A DNA stretch of 64,000 nucleotides from an uncultured Roseburia sp. (GTDB lineage Bacteria > Bacillota > Clostridia > Lachnospirales > Lachnospiraceae), in assembly GCA_900756925.1 (NCBI GenBank), contig CAAELX010000054.1, forward strand, positions 25,491 to 89,490. The letters are read 5' to 3'. The notes under the pieces are model-generated. The model worked only from the letters and a program-made list of their open reading frames with translations. It did no database searches and was not told the DNA's origin. The translations under genes were made by a program, and so were the position numbers. Numbering within the stretch: position 1 is the stretch's first letter; the number at the start of each line of letters is the position of its first letter. Shown piece after piece: positions 1 to 8,277 of the stretch.

Positions 1-177
1 GTACTCGAAGAAATCTTTCATCTGTTGAAGAGAACGCAGCATTCCATCGTGTGTGAAGGCGTCGAGACAAGGGAAGTGGCAGATTTCCTCATTCAGGAAG
101 AGTGTGACCAGTTACAGGGCTATTTTTATTACAAACCGATGGAGATGGCGAAGTTTGAAGCTCTGATTCAGGAATAA
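1..177 (+). CDS. C-terminal fragment of an EAL-domain protein (c-di-GMP phosphodiesterase)
   Basis: Frame 1 is open from the first base to the TAA at 175-177 and gives 58 residues, so only the end of the gene is in the window. The fragment contains VCEGVET followed by QLQGYFYYKPM, which matches the end of EAL domains, where the E-G-V-E-T loop and the QG-Y/F-x-x-x-KP segment close the barrel. EAL proteins hydrolyse the second messenger cyclic di-GMP. Whether the catalytic EAL/ExL and metal residues are intact cannot be seen because they lie upstream. The protein ends about 14 residues after the KPM motif, so no further domain follows. Confidence 0.8.
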   Translation, partial: VLEEIFHLLKRTQHSIVCEGVETREVADFLIQEECDQLQGYFYYKPMEMAKFEALIQE

Positions 178-201
178 AAGTTCCCTTTTTTCCACATACT
201 A
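171..201 (+). promoter_or_regulatory. Candidate forespore sigma-G/F promoter of spoVT
   Basis: CATACTA at 195-201 equals the -10 consensus of sigma-F/sigma-G promoters, and GGAATA at 171-176 resembles the matching -35 (TGAATA) with an 18-base spacer. The -35 overlaps the stop codon of the EAL gene. In B. subtilis spoVT is transcribed by sigma-G, so the assignment fits, but it rests on sequence match only. Confidence 0.45.
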
Positions 202-246
202 CCCATACAGCTCAAATATGGAAGAATGTGAAAAGAAGGAGGATTT

Positions 247-795
247 ATGAAAGCAACCGGAATTGTGAGAAGAATAGACGACCTCGGAAGAATCGTGGTG
301 CCAAAGGAGATTCGAAGAACGCTAAGGATCCGGGAAGGGGATCCACTGGAAATCTTTACAGACCGCGACGGGGAGATCGTCCTGAAGAAATATTCACCAA
401 TCGGAGAATTAAGTCAGTTTGCCGGGGAGTATGCAGAGAGCCTCGCGCAGACAACCGGGCACCTGGTGCTGATCACGGACTGCGACCACGTTGTGACGGC
501 ATCTGGGCAGGGCAGGAAAGAGTTCGAGGGAAAGCCGATCAGCAGACAGTTAGAGGAAGTCATCAGTGAGCGCAAGAGCTATCTGGCGAGCAGAAACGAT
601 GCGGATTTTATCAAAGTAACCTTAGACGACAACGGTGAATTCGGGCAACAGGCGCTCAGCACAATTATCTGTGAGGGCGATGCCATCGGGGCAGTGATCC
701 TCTATGAGCGCGATGACCGGACGAAAATGACCGAAACCGAGAGCAAGCTGGCGATGGCGGCAGCAGGGTTTCTGGGGAAGCAGATGGAACAGTGA
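247..795 (+). CDS. spoVT: Stage V sporulation protein T (AbrB-type regulator)
   Basis: This 182-residue protein matches the length and layout of SpoVT, a DNA-binding regulator that tunes sigma-G-dependent genes in the forespore. Residues 1-50 form the AbrB/SpoVT swapped-hairpin DNA-binding domain (MKATGIVRRIDDLGRIVVPKEI, then TLRIREGDPLEI). Residues about 60-180 form the GAF-like C-terminal domain. The ATG at 247 has an AAGAAGGAGG ribosome site just upstream. The gene is flanked by its own candidate sigma-G promoter and a strong terminator, so it is probably monocistronic. The identification is firm because the N-terminal motif is nearly invariant in spore formers. Confidence 0.95.
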   Translation: MKATGIVRRIDDLGRIVVPKEIRRTLRIREGDPLEIFTDRDGEIVLKKYSPIGELSQFAGEYAESLAQTTGHLVLITDCDHVVTASGQGRKEFEGKPISRQLEEVISERKSYLASRNDADFIKVTLDDNGEFGQQALSTIICEGDAIGAVILYERDDRTKMTETESKLAMAAAGFLGKQMEQ

Positions 796-832
796 AGATT
801 TTGGGAGTAAACCGCAAAAATCTAAATAAAAG

Positions 833-875
833 GGAAGCCGGTTAGATCATATGTCTGACCGGTTCCTTTTTGCGT
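833..875 (+). terminator. Rho-independent terminator after spoVT
   Basis: A stem of about 13 pairs (GGAAGCCGGTTAGA with TCTGACCGGTTCC, one bulge and one G-T pair) encloses TCATATG and is followed by TTTTT. Confidence 0.85.
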
Positions 876-931
876 TGAAAAAACAGCTGTTTTGAGGTAC
901 GATGAATCAAAAGCGTCAGAAAGGGCAGAAC

Positions 932-1990
932 ATGAAATTTATACACATAGCGGATGTACATCTCGGTGTAAAGCCGGATGCAGAAAAATCATGGAGTGAA
1001 AAAAGGGCACAGGACATCTGGGACACTTTTGCGGAAACAATCCGGATTGCGGCGAAAGAACAGGTGGATTTTCTGTTTATTGCCGGGGATCTGTTCCACA
1101 AACAACCGCTGAAACGGGAGTTAAAAGAGGTGTGCGGACTGTTTGCGCAGATACCGCGGACGAAGGTGATCCTGATGGCGGGAAACCATGATTATATGCA
1201 GATGAATTCGTATTACAGAACATGTGAATTTCCGGAGAATGTGTTCTTTTTTTCCCGGGAGGAAGTGACAGGCTTCGATTTCCCGGAGGAGAATGTGACG
1301 GTCTATGGGCTCAGTTACTGGCACAGGGAGATTACGGACAGACTTTACGATGCGCTGCGCCCGGTGAACCCAGGGCGGATCAATGTGCTGCTGGCGCATG
1401 GAGGAGATGGAAAACATATTCCGTTTTCCACGGAAACAATCCTGCAAAATGGGTTCGATTATATTGCAGCGGGGCATATCCACAAAGGTGGTCAGCTTGT
1501 ACCGGGGCATGCAGTGATGGCGGGGGCGTTGGAGCCGACCGACTGCAATGATTTCGGACCGCATGGCTACTGGCTGGGAGAACTGGAAAAGGGGAGGAGC
1601 AGTGTCTCCTTTTTCCCAGTGAAAAAGTGTGAGTATTGCAAAGAGACAGTTCGGGTGACACCGGAGACAACCGGCTATGGTTTGCAGGAGCAGATTAGGG
1701 CATTGGTGGAAGAAAGTCCGAAGTACCGGTATTTTCAAATTGAGATGGAAGGACGCGTGGATCCGGATGTCTGGTTCAATTTAGAACAGATCGCGGCGCT
1801 TGACCGCATCACGGGGGTGGTAGAATCTTTTACACCGGATTATTCTTATGAAAAAATTTGTGCAGAGCAGGAAGGGACACTGTTGGAAGCCTACATACGG
1901 AGCATGGAAAAGCACACCGGTGATCCGGTGGCAGCGAAAGCGTTAGAGTATGGGGTCAGCGCATTGTTGGGACATCAGATATGCAGATAA
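932..1990 (+). CDS. SbcD/YhaO-family DNA repair metallophosphoesterase
   Basis: This calcineurin-like phosphoesterase carries DVHLG near residue 8, AGDLFHK near 50, AGNHDY near 85 and AGHIHKGG near 180. These are the metal-binding motifs of SbcD/Mre11/YhaO nucleases. Its partner is the ATPase encoded next, which it overlaps by 10 bases, so the two should form an SbcCD-like complex that cuts DNA ends and hairpins. I chose the ATG at 932 because MKFIHIADVHLG begins the domain directly and AAAGGG lies 6-7 bases upstream. An in-frame ATG at 902 would add ten residues and has GAGGT only 3-4 bases upstream. The C-terminal part is divergent. Whether it acts like SbcD or like the less-known YhaO is open. 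Confidence 0.85.
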   Translation: MKFIHIADVHLGVKPDAEKSWSEKRAQDIWDTFAETIRIAAKEQVDFLFIAGDLFHKQPLKRELKEVCGLFAQIPRTKVILMAGNHDYMQMNSYYRTCEFPENVFFFSREEVTGFDFPEENVTVYGLSYWHREITDRLYDALRPVNPGRINVLLAHGGDGKHIPFSTETILQNGFDYIAAGHIHKGGQLVPGHAVMAGALEPTDCNDFGPHGYWLGELEKGRSSVSFFPVKKCEYCKETVRVTPETTGYGLQEQIRALVEESPKYRYFQIEMEGRVDPDVWFNLEQIAALDRITGVVESFTPDYSYEKICAEQEGTLLEAYIRSMEKHTGDPVAAKALEYGVSALLGHQICR

Positions 1991-3684
1991 AAGAAGCGAA
2001 GATTTTTCAGTTTGGAAAATTACAGAATCAGACCGTAACGTTCGAACCCGGAATTAATGTGATCTACGGGAAAAATGAAGCGGGAAAATCTACTCTCCAC
2101 GCGTTTTTGAAGGCGATGCTGTTTGGCATGGAGAAGGGAAGAGGCAGAAGTGCAGCGGGGGGAGACTATGCGCGTTACACCCCGTGGCATGCGCCGTCCT
2201 ATTATGCCGGCGCGCTGCGGTTTGAGGTGGGTGGACAGCCATTTTACCTGGAACGGAATTTTTATGGGAAAGAGAAACAGGACTGTCTGCGCAATGAGGC
2301 AGACGGTGAGGAGCTCTCTGTGGCGTACGGAGATCTGTCGATGCTGCTCGGTGGAATTACAGCGGCGGCATACGGAAGTACTTATGACATTTCGCAGAGC
2401 GGGGCGGCATCCGGGGCAGAGATGGAGCGCATGCTTTCAGACTATCTGGCGCAGACAGGGGAGGGAAGCCTTGGCACGGTTCCGCTGACGGAGGCGGTTG
2501 CGGCGCTGGAGAAGCGCAGGAAGGAGCTGCTGCAGGAGCAGAGAAAGCTTGACACGGAAAAAGAAGCGAAGATCGCAGAGTTTGAGGTGGAGCGGAAGCT
2601 TTTGACAGAGGAATGCGCGAAGGGGAGGGAAGCCGTGGAGCGTTTTGCGGCGGAGCAGAGGCGCGTGGAAGAGGAGCTTTTGAGGGAGCAGAAGCGGCTG
2701 GAAAAAGCGTATGTACAGGAAAAAGAGCGGGCAGAGCAGGATGTGGTGCACAAATCTGACCGGGGAGAACGGGGATTGCAGCAGGGTAGAGGCAGGAAAA
2801 GACGAAGAAACTATGGCATGGCTGTTATGCAGCTGGTTACAATTGTGCTGCTTCTAACAGCTGTCGTGCAGAAGTCCGTTCTGACCGGTGTTCTGACGGG
2901 GATTGCAGCAGGCGTATGTCTTGCGATAGGCCTTTTTTCTATATGGTGGAAGAATAGATCTTTCCCATCTGATAAAGAGCAGGATACAGACCGCACAAAT
3001 GGCGGAGAAGATCAGGCAGATAGACAAGGACAGGAGCATCAGAAAGAGGATCGTCAAAATAAGGAAGCAAGTCTTGCACTGCTTGATCAGTTACAGGCAG
3101 CAGCCACGCATGGGGAACAGATGTTAAAGGAAATGTCAGATTCCCTGCGGGAGAAAGAGAACCGTCTTTTTAATGTGGAAGAGGAACAGAAGGAGCAGCA
3201 GGCAAAGAGCGAGCCGGAGCGGCGGAGGGAGGAAGACATCCAGGCGTTGGAACTGGCGGTATCGGAATTGCAGCGCGTTGCAGGGCAGCTTGGCGAGGAA
3301 CTTGAGGACAGGATGAACGGGGAGATCTCGCGCTATGTTTCCCTTTTTACGGAGAACCGGTATGACCGTGTGCAGTTAGACGACTGCGGAAAGCTTCAGG
3401 TATTTACGGAAGGCAGACAGGTGCGCCCGGAGGTGTTGAGCCGCGGCACGTTGGAGCAGATTTACCTTGCACTCAGGTTATCTGCAGGGAAGGCGCTTTC
3501 CGGAGAAGAATGCCTGCCGATCCTGTTAGACGAAGCGTTTGCGATGTATGATGACGACAGGCTGGAGCAGACGTTGGGGGTGTTGTCGGAGCTTTCAAAC
3601 CAGATTCTGATCTTCACCTGCCAGGGCAGGGAGGAAGCGCTTCTCAGAAAAAAAGGGATTCGGTATCATAAGGTGAAATTATAA
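1981..3684 (+). CDS. YhaN-like AAA ATPase (SbcC-type, with a membrane segment)
   Basis: The 567-residue protein starts with an SMC/SbcC-type ATPase half. It has Walker A GKNEAGKST at residues 30-38, then a charged coiled coil (about 160-270). A hydrophobic stretch at about 279-322 could form two membrane helices. A second coiled coil follows, and a C-terminal ATPase half with signature SRGTLEQIYLALRLS and Walker B LPILLDEAF. It is much shorter than SbcC (about 1000 residues), and the membrane segment is the hallmark of YhaN-like members. The ATG overlaps the end of the nuclease gene, so the two are translationally coupled. Function is inferred: ATP-driven clamp for the partner nuclease, probably at the membrane. 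Confidence 0.8.
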   Translation: MQIKEAKIFQFGKLQNQTVTFEPGINVIYGKNEAGKSTLHAFLKAMLFGMEKGRGRSAAGGDYARYTPWHAPSYYAGALRFEVGGQPFYLERNFYGKEKQDCLRNEADGEELSVAYGDLSMLLGGITAAAYGSTYDISQSGAASGAEMERMLSDYLAQTGEGSLGTVPLTEAVAALEKRRKELLQEQRKLDTEKEAKIAEFEVERKLLTEECAKGREAVERFAAEQRRVEEELLREQKRLEKAYVQEKERAEQDVVHKSDRGERGLQQGRGRKRRRNYGMAVMQLVTIVLLLTAVVQKSVLTGVLTGIAAGVCLAIGLFSIWWKNRSFPSDKEQDTDRTNGGEDQADRQGQEHQKEDRQNKEASLALLDQLQAAATHGEQMLKEMSDSLREKENRLFNVEEEQKEQQAKSEPERRREEDIQALELAVSELQRVAGQLGEELEDRMNGEISRYVSLFTENRYDRVQLDDCGKLQVFTEGRQVRPEVLSRGTLEQIYLALRLSAGKALSGEECLPILLDEAFAMYDDDRLEQTLGVLSELSNQILIFTCQGREEALLRKKGIRYHKVKL

Positions 3685-3724
3685 CAAAAATACGAAAAAT
3701 CTCCCGGAGCGATTGCAGGAACAT

Positions 3725-3757
3725 AAAAAAAGAGCCGATATCGGCTCTTTTTTATTT
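3725..3757. terminator. Bidirectional terminator between converging genes
   Basis: AAAAAAGAGCCGATATCGGC continues as a perfect palindrome ending in a T-run, so it can end the ATPase transcript on the plus strand and the opposing gene on the minus strand. Its right end overlaps the stop codon region of the minus-strand gene. Confidence 0.85.
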
Positions 3758-4414
3758 TTGAAACGTCAGCACATACCGGAAAAAATCCTTCGCCGTCTCC
3801 GGCGCATGTGCATTATATCCGACGGTCATGATCGGTGTTTCCCCTTCGTAATAATAATGGTTATCAAGCAGCCACTGGTTGTCCGTAAGCTTAATGCCGT
3901 ATGCGTATTCTTCGTTGGTCTCCTCATCCGTCGTGTAGACAAGAAGATCGGCATATTGCGCTATCTGATCTTCGGTGAGGATGTCAGTAAGCGGCATCAT
4001 GGAGCCGCTTGCTGCATAGTTGGAAAGTACAAACTCCGGTCCGAAGAGGACATCCCCTCCGCCTGCGGCAAACTTGACAGTCAGTGCCTGATTGCTGTAA
4101 TAATTGTTCGAATCGCCCATATCCTCCGCGAAGGTAATGGAGGTGTCGAGCGTGATTTCCTCCTTATCTGCGGAGAAACCTTCCGCTTTGAAAAAATCTG
4201 ATGTAGCGGCTGCAATATCCGCAGATTCAGGGTTGATGCTGTTGACCATAATGATGTCTAAGGCGCTTTCCTTATAAGTTGCGTAGTGATAAATCATGGA
4301 GATTACAAAAGTAATCACACAGATCCCGCCGATGATCGGGAGTTTATAATAGTCCCAGATATACTGGGCACGTGCTTTTGGGGGCATTTCTTTGATTGAA
4401 GGTATTTTTTCCAT
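3752..4414 (-). CDS. Unknown single-pass membrane protein
   Basis: The protein has 220 residues from the ATG at 4414. A longer open frame runs back through two tRNA genes and is not credible. Residues about 23-45 (LPIIGGICVITFVISMIYHY) form one transmembrane helix after a short basic cytoplasmic tail. The remaining 175 residues are acidic and probably outside the cell. They recall the lobes of extracellular solute-binding proteins (for example FGPEFVLSNYAASG followed by MPLTDILTEDQIAQY), but no catalytic motif is visible. The upstream ribosome site (AAAGGA) is 13-14 bases away, so the start is a little uncertain. The gene converges on the YhaN-like gene and lies downstream of the tRNA pair. 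I do not recognise its function. Confidence 0.65.
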   Translation of the reverse strand: MEKIPSIKEMPPKARAQYIWDYYKLPIIGGICVITFVISMIYHYATYKESALDIIMVNSINPESADIAAATSDFFKAEGFSADKEEITLDTSITFAEDMGDSNNYYSNQALTVKFAAGGGDVLFGPEFVLSNYAASGSMMPLTDILTEDQIAQYADLLVYTTDEETNEEYAYGIKLTDNQWLLDNHYYYEGETPIMTVGYNAHAPETAKDFFRYVLTFQK

Positions 4415-4554
4415 AGAAATAAAGCAGATCCTTTCGTTGTAATGTGCTGCAATAACGGTGGAAGAAAGATTCTTAAACGTTATATTGACAATAAAAAGAT
4501 GATAACATAAATAAAGAATGGAAGAAATAGGGAAAGTGTGAAGTTTTTCTAAAA

Positions 4555-4594
4555 AATTCAAAAAGAAAAGGAACCATGACTTCTCAAGGTTCCT
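4555..4594 (-). terminator. Terminator of the tRNA-Phe/tRNA-Gly transcript
   Basis: On the minus strand AGGAACC pairs with GGTTCCT across a 12-base loop and runs into TTTCTTTTT. Confidence 0.8.
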
Positions 4595-4603
4595 GAAAGA
4601 TAG

Positions 4604-4674
4604 AGCGGGTGATGGGAATCGAACCCACGTATCCAGCTTGGAAGGCTGGTGTTCTACCATTGAACTACACCCGC
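4604..4674 (-). tRNA. tRNA-Gly (TCC)
   Basis: The minus strand folds as a 71-nt cloverleaf: acceptor GCGGGTG/CACCCGC, D arm with AGTTCAATGGTAGAAC, anticodon arm CCAGC-CTTCCAA-GCTGG (anticodon TCC), and T arm GTGGGTTCGATTCCCAT. CCA is not encoded. Confidence 0.95.
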
Positions 4675-4678
4675 AAAG

Positions 4679-4751
4679 TGCCCAGTTCCGGAATCGAACC
4701 AGAGACACAAGGATTTTCAGTCCTTTGCTCTACCAACTGAGCTAACTGGGC
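4679..4751 (-). tRNA. tRNA-Phe (GAA)
   Basis: A 73-nt cloverleaf on the minus strand has acceptor GCCCAGT/ACTGGGC, anticodon arm AAGGA-CTGAAAA-TCCTT (anticodon GAA), and T arm CTGGTTCGATTCCGG. It lies four bases upstream of tRNA-Gly in the same transcript. CCA is not encoded. Confidence 0.95.
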
Positions 4752-4772
4752 TTGTTGCTCGCAACAAAGACA

Positions 4773-4801
4773 ATTCTAAAGGATAAAACGTTTCTTGTCA
4801 A
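4773..4801 (-). promoter_or_regulatory. Promoter of the tRNA-Phe/tRNA-Gly operon
   Basis: On the minus strand TTGACA (4801-4796) and TAGAAT (4778-4773) are separated by exactly 17 bases, about 20 bases before the first tRNA. Confidence 0.8.
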
Positions 4802-4984
4802 GAAAAAAATTAATTATTTTTAGAAAACCTTATTTTTAGAAAATGGGAGTAGAAATAGAGCTTTGGCACAGTTATAATAGGCAGTGTGGCGGTTACAGAC
4901 CACATTGTTACCCAATAAGTGAAATAGACCGGAACATTGCAAAAGGTGCAATTGTACGGAAGAAGTATAAGGAGACAAGAGCTT

Positions 4985-5221
4985 ATGATGAACCCAGCAA
5001 CAATTATGAAGTTATTGAACGCAAAGAATACATTCACTGCAAACCACCCGAAGTTTGTTGCATTTTTAAACACTGTTTTTTCCAGAAAATTCGAAGAGGG
5101 AACCGTGATTGAGATTAGCGTTACAAGACCGGGCGAGGAACCTTTGACGACCAATATGAAAGTTCAGCAGTCCGATCTCGAACTGTTTGAGCAGGTAAAA
5201 GAGATTGCAAAAAATCAGTAG
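4985..5221 (+). CDS. Small conserved protein of unknown function
   Basis: The 78-residue product begins MMNPATIMKLLNAKNTFTAN. The ATG at 4985 is chosen because AAGGAGAC ends 8-9 bases upstream. An earlier in-frame ATG at 4937 lacks a ribosome site. The protein is half helical and half beta-like, with a tail SDLELFEQVKEIAKNQ and no membrane segment. I recall similar short proteins in Lachnospiraceae but no known function. It sits alone between divergent tRNAs and the GH31 gene, with TATAAT at 4873-4878 as a possible -10. Confidence 0.7.
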   Translation: MMNPATIMKLLNAKNTFTANHPKFVAFLNTVFSRKFEEGTVIEISVTRPGEEPLTTNMKVQQSDLELFEQVKEIAKNQ

Positions 5222-5253
5222 AAAATGATATGGTATTTTTTACTGTGATGTAG

Positions 5254-5278
5254 TAAAATATGAATACGAAAATTTGCG
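5254..5278 (+). promoter_or_regulatory. Candidate -10 and LacI-type operator of the GH31 gene
   Basis: TAAAAT at 5254-5259 may be the -10. Just downstream CGAAAATTTGCG (5267-5278) fits the pattern CGNAANNTTNCG also found at the GH13 and LacI genes. A repressor there would block initiation. No good -35 is visible. Confidence 0.5.
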
Positions 5279-5295
5279 AAACGAGGTAAGGGAGT

Positions 5296-7539
5296 ATGTT
5301 GGGGAAAAGAACCGGATTTCTGACCGAACAGAACAAAGTACAGATTCTGTTTGAAGAGGGCAAAGTGATCGTGGAAGTGCTGACAGAGAACATTATGAAT
5401 GTGCTCGTCCCGCTCCGTGAGGAAGATCACAGATCGAAGGCGATTGAGGGAAATAAGACGGCAGAGACCGAAGTGGTTGTGAAGGATGAAGGAGAATACC
5501 TTTCCATCGCGACAAAGGTGTTGGAAGCGAGAGTATTTGACGGCGGCTACATTGATTTTTATCAGAACGGTGTATTGCTCTGTGCAGATTACCGCGGCGA
5601 GAGAAAGGTGCGTGCTATCGCCAGTGAGAAGATGATTGAGCTGGCAATGGCAGAGGGACATGAGGTTCCGGCAGGCATGATGGGCCGTTTCCCGGTACAG
5701 GTAGTGAAAACCATGGACGGGGACGAGAAGTTCTATGGTCTCGGCGATAAGACGGGATTTTTGAATAAGAGGGATTACGAGTTTGAAAACTGGAACTCAG
5801 ACATCCCACAGGCACATACAGAAGGATTTAAGGCACTTTATAAATCCATCCCATTTTTAATTACATTAAAGGACGCCGGTGTGTATGGAATTTTCTTTGA
5901 CAACACATTCCGTTCCTGTGTGAACCTTGGAAAAGAAAGCCAGTCTTACTATTTCTATGGGGCGGACGATGGCAACCTCGATTATTATTTTATCGCAGGT
6001 GCGGACATGCCGCAGGTTGTAGAAGGGTATACATATCTGACCGGAACAACACCGCTTCCTCAGTTCTGGACACTGGGCTATCACCAGTCCCGCTGGGGCT
6101 ATGATTCTGCAGAGTGCATGCGGGATGTGGCAAAGCATATGAGAGATCTTCAGATCCCATGTGACACGATCCATTTTGACATTGATTATATGGACGGCTA
6201 CCGTGTCTTCACCTGGGATGAGAAAGACTATGGCGAGCCAGGTGCGATTGTGAAAGAGCTGAAGGAGAACGGCTTTCAGACAGTCTGCATCATCGATCCG
6301 GGTGTGAAGTTGGATCCGGGCTATACGAAGTATGACGAGGGTATCGCGAATGACTATTTTGCAAAGACACCGGAAGGGGAAGTCTATGTCAATGCTGTAT
6401 GGCCGGGCGATGCAGTTTATCCGGATTTTGGTAATCCGAAGGTGCGCGCATGGTGGGCAGATAATCAGAAATATCTGATGGATCTTGGCATTGCCGGTGT
6501 CTGGAACGACATGAATGAGCCGGCAAGCTTTAAGGGAGAGCTCCCGAAGGATGTTGTCTTTACCGATGAGGACAGGCCGTGCACGCATGCCGAGATGCAT
6601 AATATTTACGGACACCTTATGTCTAAGGCTACTTACGAAGGTGTGAAGAAGTATTCCGGAAAGAGACCGTTCGTTATTACACGTGCGTGCTATGCGGGAA
6701 GCCAGAAGTATACAACTGTATGGACAGGGGACAACCAGAGCTTATGGGCACATATTCAGATGGCGATCCCACAGCTTTGTAATCTTGGAATGAGCGGAAT
6801 CGCATTTGCCGGAACCGATGTCGGTGGATTTGGTTTTGACTGTACACCGGAGCTGATGACCCGTTGGGTACAGGTAGGGGCATTCTCTCCGTTATTTAGG
6901 AACCATTCCTGCAATGGAACACAATATCAGGAGCCATGGCAGTACGGGGAGGAGACAGTGCGCATTTACCGTAAGTTCGTAGAGCTCCGTTACCGCCTGC
7001 TGCCGTATTTCTATGATCTGTTCCACGAGTGTGAGAAGACCGGACTCCCGATTATGAGACCACTTGTGCTGCATTATGAGCATGATAAGAATACATGGAA
7101 TTTAAACGATGAGTTCCTCATAGGGGAGAACCTTTTAGTTGCCCCGGTTGTGGAACAGGGAGCGGTGAAGCGTATGGTTTACCTGCCGGAGGGCATCTGG
7201 TATGACTTTAACACCGGTGAGAAGTACGAGGGCGGCAAGTATTATCTTGTGGATGCTCCGCTTGACACCTGTCCGGTTTTCGCAAAGGCAGGCAGTATGA
7301 TCCCGACTTACGAAGTGCAGCAGTATACAGATGAAAAGCCATATGACAGGCTGAATGTCCTCGTGTTCCCTGGTGAGGGCGAATATACCCATTATCAGGA
7401 TAACGGTACGGATTTTGCTTACCGTGACGGAGCATATAATCTTTACCACTTTGTAAACCATGATGGAAAAGTGGAGATGGATATGGTGCATGAAGGGTAT
7501 GAGAGACGGTATGAGGAGATTACTTATACGGAGATTTAA
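5296..7539 (+). CDS. GH31 alpha-glucosidase
   Basis: This 747-residue protein is a full-length GH31 enzyme that releases glucose or related sugars from the non-reducing ends of alpha-glucosides. Visible signatures include FDIDYMDGYRVFTWD, then GVWNDMNEPASF with the catalytic nucleophile Asp near residue 403, and TGDNQSLW with the acid/base Asp near 479. C-terminal beta domains carry FNTGEKYEGG and YTHYQDNGTDF. There is no signal peptide, so it acts inside the cell on imported maltodextrins or isomaltose-type sugars. The ATG at 5296 follows GAGGTAAGGGAGT. A candidate LacI-type operator lies upstream. GH31 also includes alpha-xylosidases, and the exact substrate cannot be settled from sequence alone. 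Confidence 0.9.
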   Translation: MLGKRTGFLTEQNKVQILFEEGKVIVEVLTENIMNVLVPLREEDHRSKAIEGNKTAETEVVVKDEGEYLSIATKVLEARVFDGGYIDFYQNGVLLCADYRGERKVRAIASEKMIELAMAEGHEVPAGMMGRFPVQVVKTMDGDEKFYGLGDKTGFLNKRDYEFENWNSDIPQAHTEGFKALYKSIPFLITLKDAGVYGIFFDNTFRSCVNLGKESQSYYFYGADDGNLDYYFIAGADMPQVVEGYTYLTGTTPLPQFWTLGYHQSRWGYDSAECMRDVAKHMRDLQIPCDTIHFDIDYMDGYRVFTWDEKDYGEPGAIVKELKENGFQTVCIIDPGVKLDPGYTKYDEGIANDYFAKTPEGEVYVNAVWPGDAVYPDFGNPKVRAWWADNQKYLMDLGIAGVWNDMNEPASFKGELPKDVVFTDEDRPCTHAEMHNIYGHLMSKATYEGVKKYSGKRPFVITRACYAGSQKYTTVWTGDNQSLWAHIQMAIPQLCNLGMSGIAFAGTDVGGFGFDCTPELMTRWVQVGAFSPLFRNHSCNGTQYQEPWQYGEETVRIYRKFVELRYRLLPYFYDLFHECEKTGLPIMRPLVLHYEHDKNTWNLNDEFLIGENLLVAPVVEQGAVKRMVYLPEGIWYDFNTGEKYEGGKYYLVDAPLDTCPVFAKAGSMIPTYEVQQYTDEKPYDRLNVLVFPGEGEYTHYQDNGTDFAYRDGAYNLYHFVNHDGKVEMDMVHEGYERRYEEITYTEI

Positions 7540-7610
7540 GCAGAATCCCAGTGCACCAACCGACGCCCGCATGCATATCCTATAGAGACAGGACGATCAA
7601 GGAGTATCGC

Positions 7611-8111
7611 ATGGATTACACCCAGGAACAGCTTTTTCGCATGCAGCAGTTCGACGGTCCACGTCTGCCTTTTTATATGAGTTATCCCATGCAGAATCTT
7701 TATCTGACGGAGATGGAGTATGAGAAGGATATGGACCGGATGAAAGAGCTCTATCCGAAGGAAGTGAAGCAGATCACGGAGCTTGTGGACGAAGAGTGCG
7801 ATAAAATGGAATATGAGGGCAGTCTGATGTTTGACGAATATCCGGACCGCATGATGTTAGAGCGGGTAACAGACCGCATTTACCAGAGAATGCAGGAGAA
7901 GGAAAACAGTCTTACCGCAGAACAGTACTACGGACCGCCGCCACCGGGAGGAATGGGACCGGGGATGCCGCCAGCTCCACCGCCTGGGAGACCGGGACCG
8001 CCACCGCCACCAGGCAGGAACGACCCGATGTACGGTCTGATTGGAGTGATGTTAAGTAACGAGATGTACCGGAGGAGATGCCGCCACCGCAGATGCAGAA
8101 GATGGTGGTGA
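7611..8111 (+). CDS. Proline-rich small protein with basic tail, unknown function
   Basis: The 166-residue protein starts at the ATG at 7611, with AAGGAG 6 bases upstream. Residues 1-105 are acidic and helical (MDYTQEQLFRMQQFDG, then NLYLTEMEYEKDMDRMKELY). Residues about 110-140 are a low-complexity Pro-Gly run (PPPPGGMGPGMPP, then PGPPPPPGR). The last dozen residues are almost only Arg, His, Cys and Trp (RRRCRHRRCRRWW). Such a mix of a small helical head and a Pro/Gly-rich tail is common in spore-coat-associated proteins of Clostridia, but this is only an analogy. The gap from GH31 is 71 bases, so the two may be co-transcribed. Confidence 0.6.
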   Translation: MDYTQEQLFRMQQFDGPRLPFYMSYPMQNLYLTEMEYEKDMDRMKELYPKEVKQITELVDEECDKMEYEGSLMFDEYPDRMMLERVTDRIYQRMQEKENSLTAEQYYGPPPPGGMGPGMPPAPPPGRPGPPPPPGRNDPMYGLIGVMLSNEMYRRRCRHRRCRRWW

Positions 8112-8160
8112 AAAAAAGGGTGAACTTCAAAAAATAACATTGCGCAAAATACAAAAAATG

Positions 8161-8204
8161 CATACAATATAGCTATCGCCTTTTCGGTGGTAGCTATTTG
8201 TATG
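8161..8204. terminator. Long hairpin after the proline-rich gene
   Basis: ATAGCTATCGCC pairs with GGTGGTAGCTAT across TTTTC, and the stem extends outward through CATACAAT/TTTGTATG. The trailing T-run is short, so termination is likely but not certain. Confidence 0.55.
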
Positions 8205-8277
8205 TAAGAAAGAGGATAACTGCGGGAATGACAGAGATCCGGCAGTTTTGCAGAGTGAATTTTTCAGGAGGAAAACA

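Noticed and set aside
3752..4708. A 318-residue minus-strand frame
   Set aside because: Its first 98 codons run through tRNA-Gly and a tRNA terminator. The real start is the ATG at 4414.
4843..5112. An 89-residue frame overlapping the small gene at 4985
   Set aside because: It has no ribosome site, an unlikely composition, and overlaps the better-supported gene in another frame.
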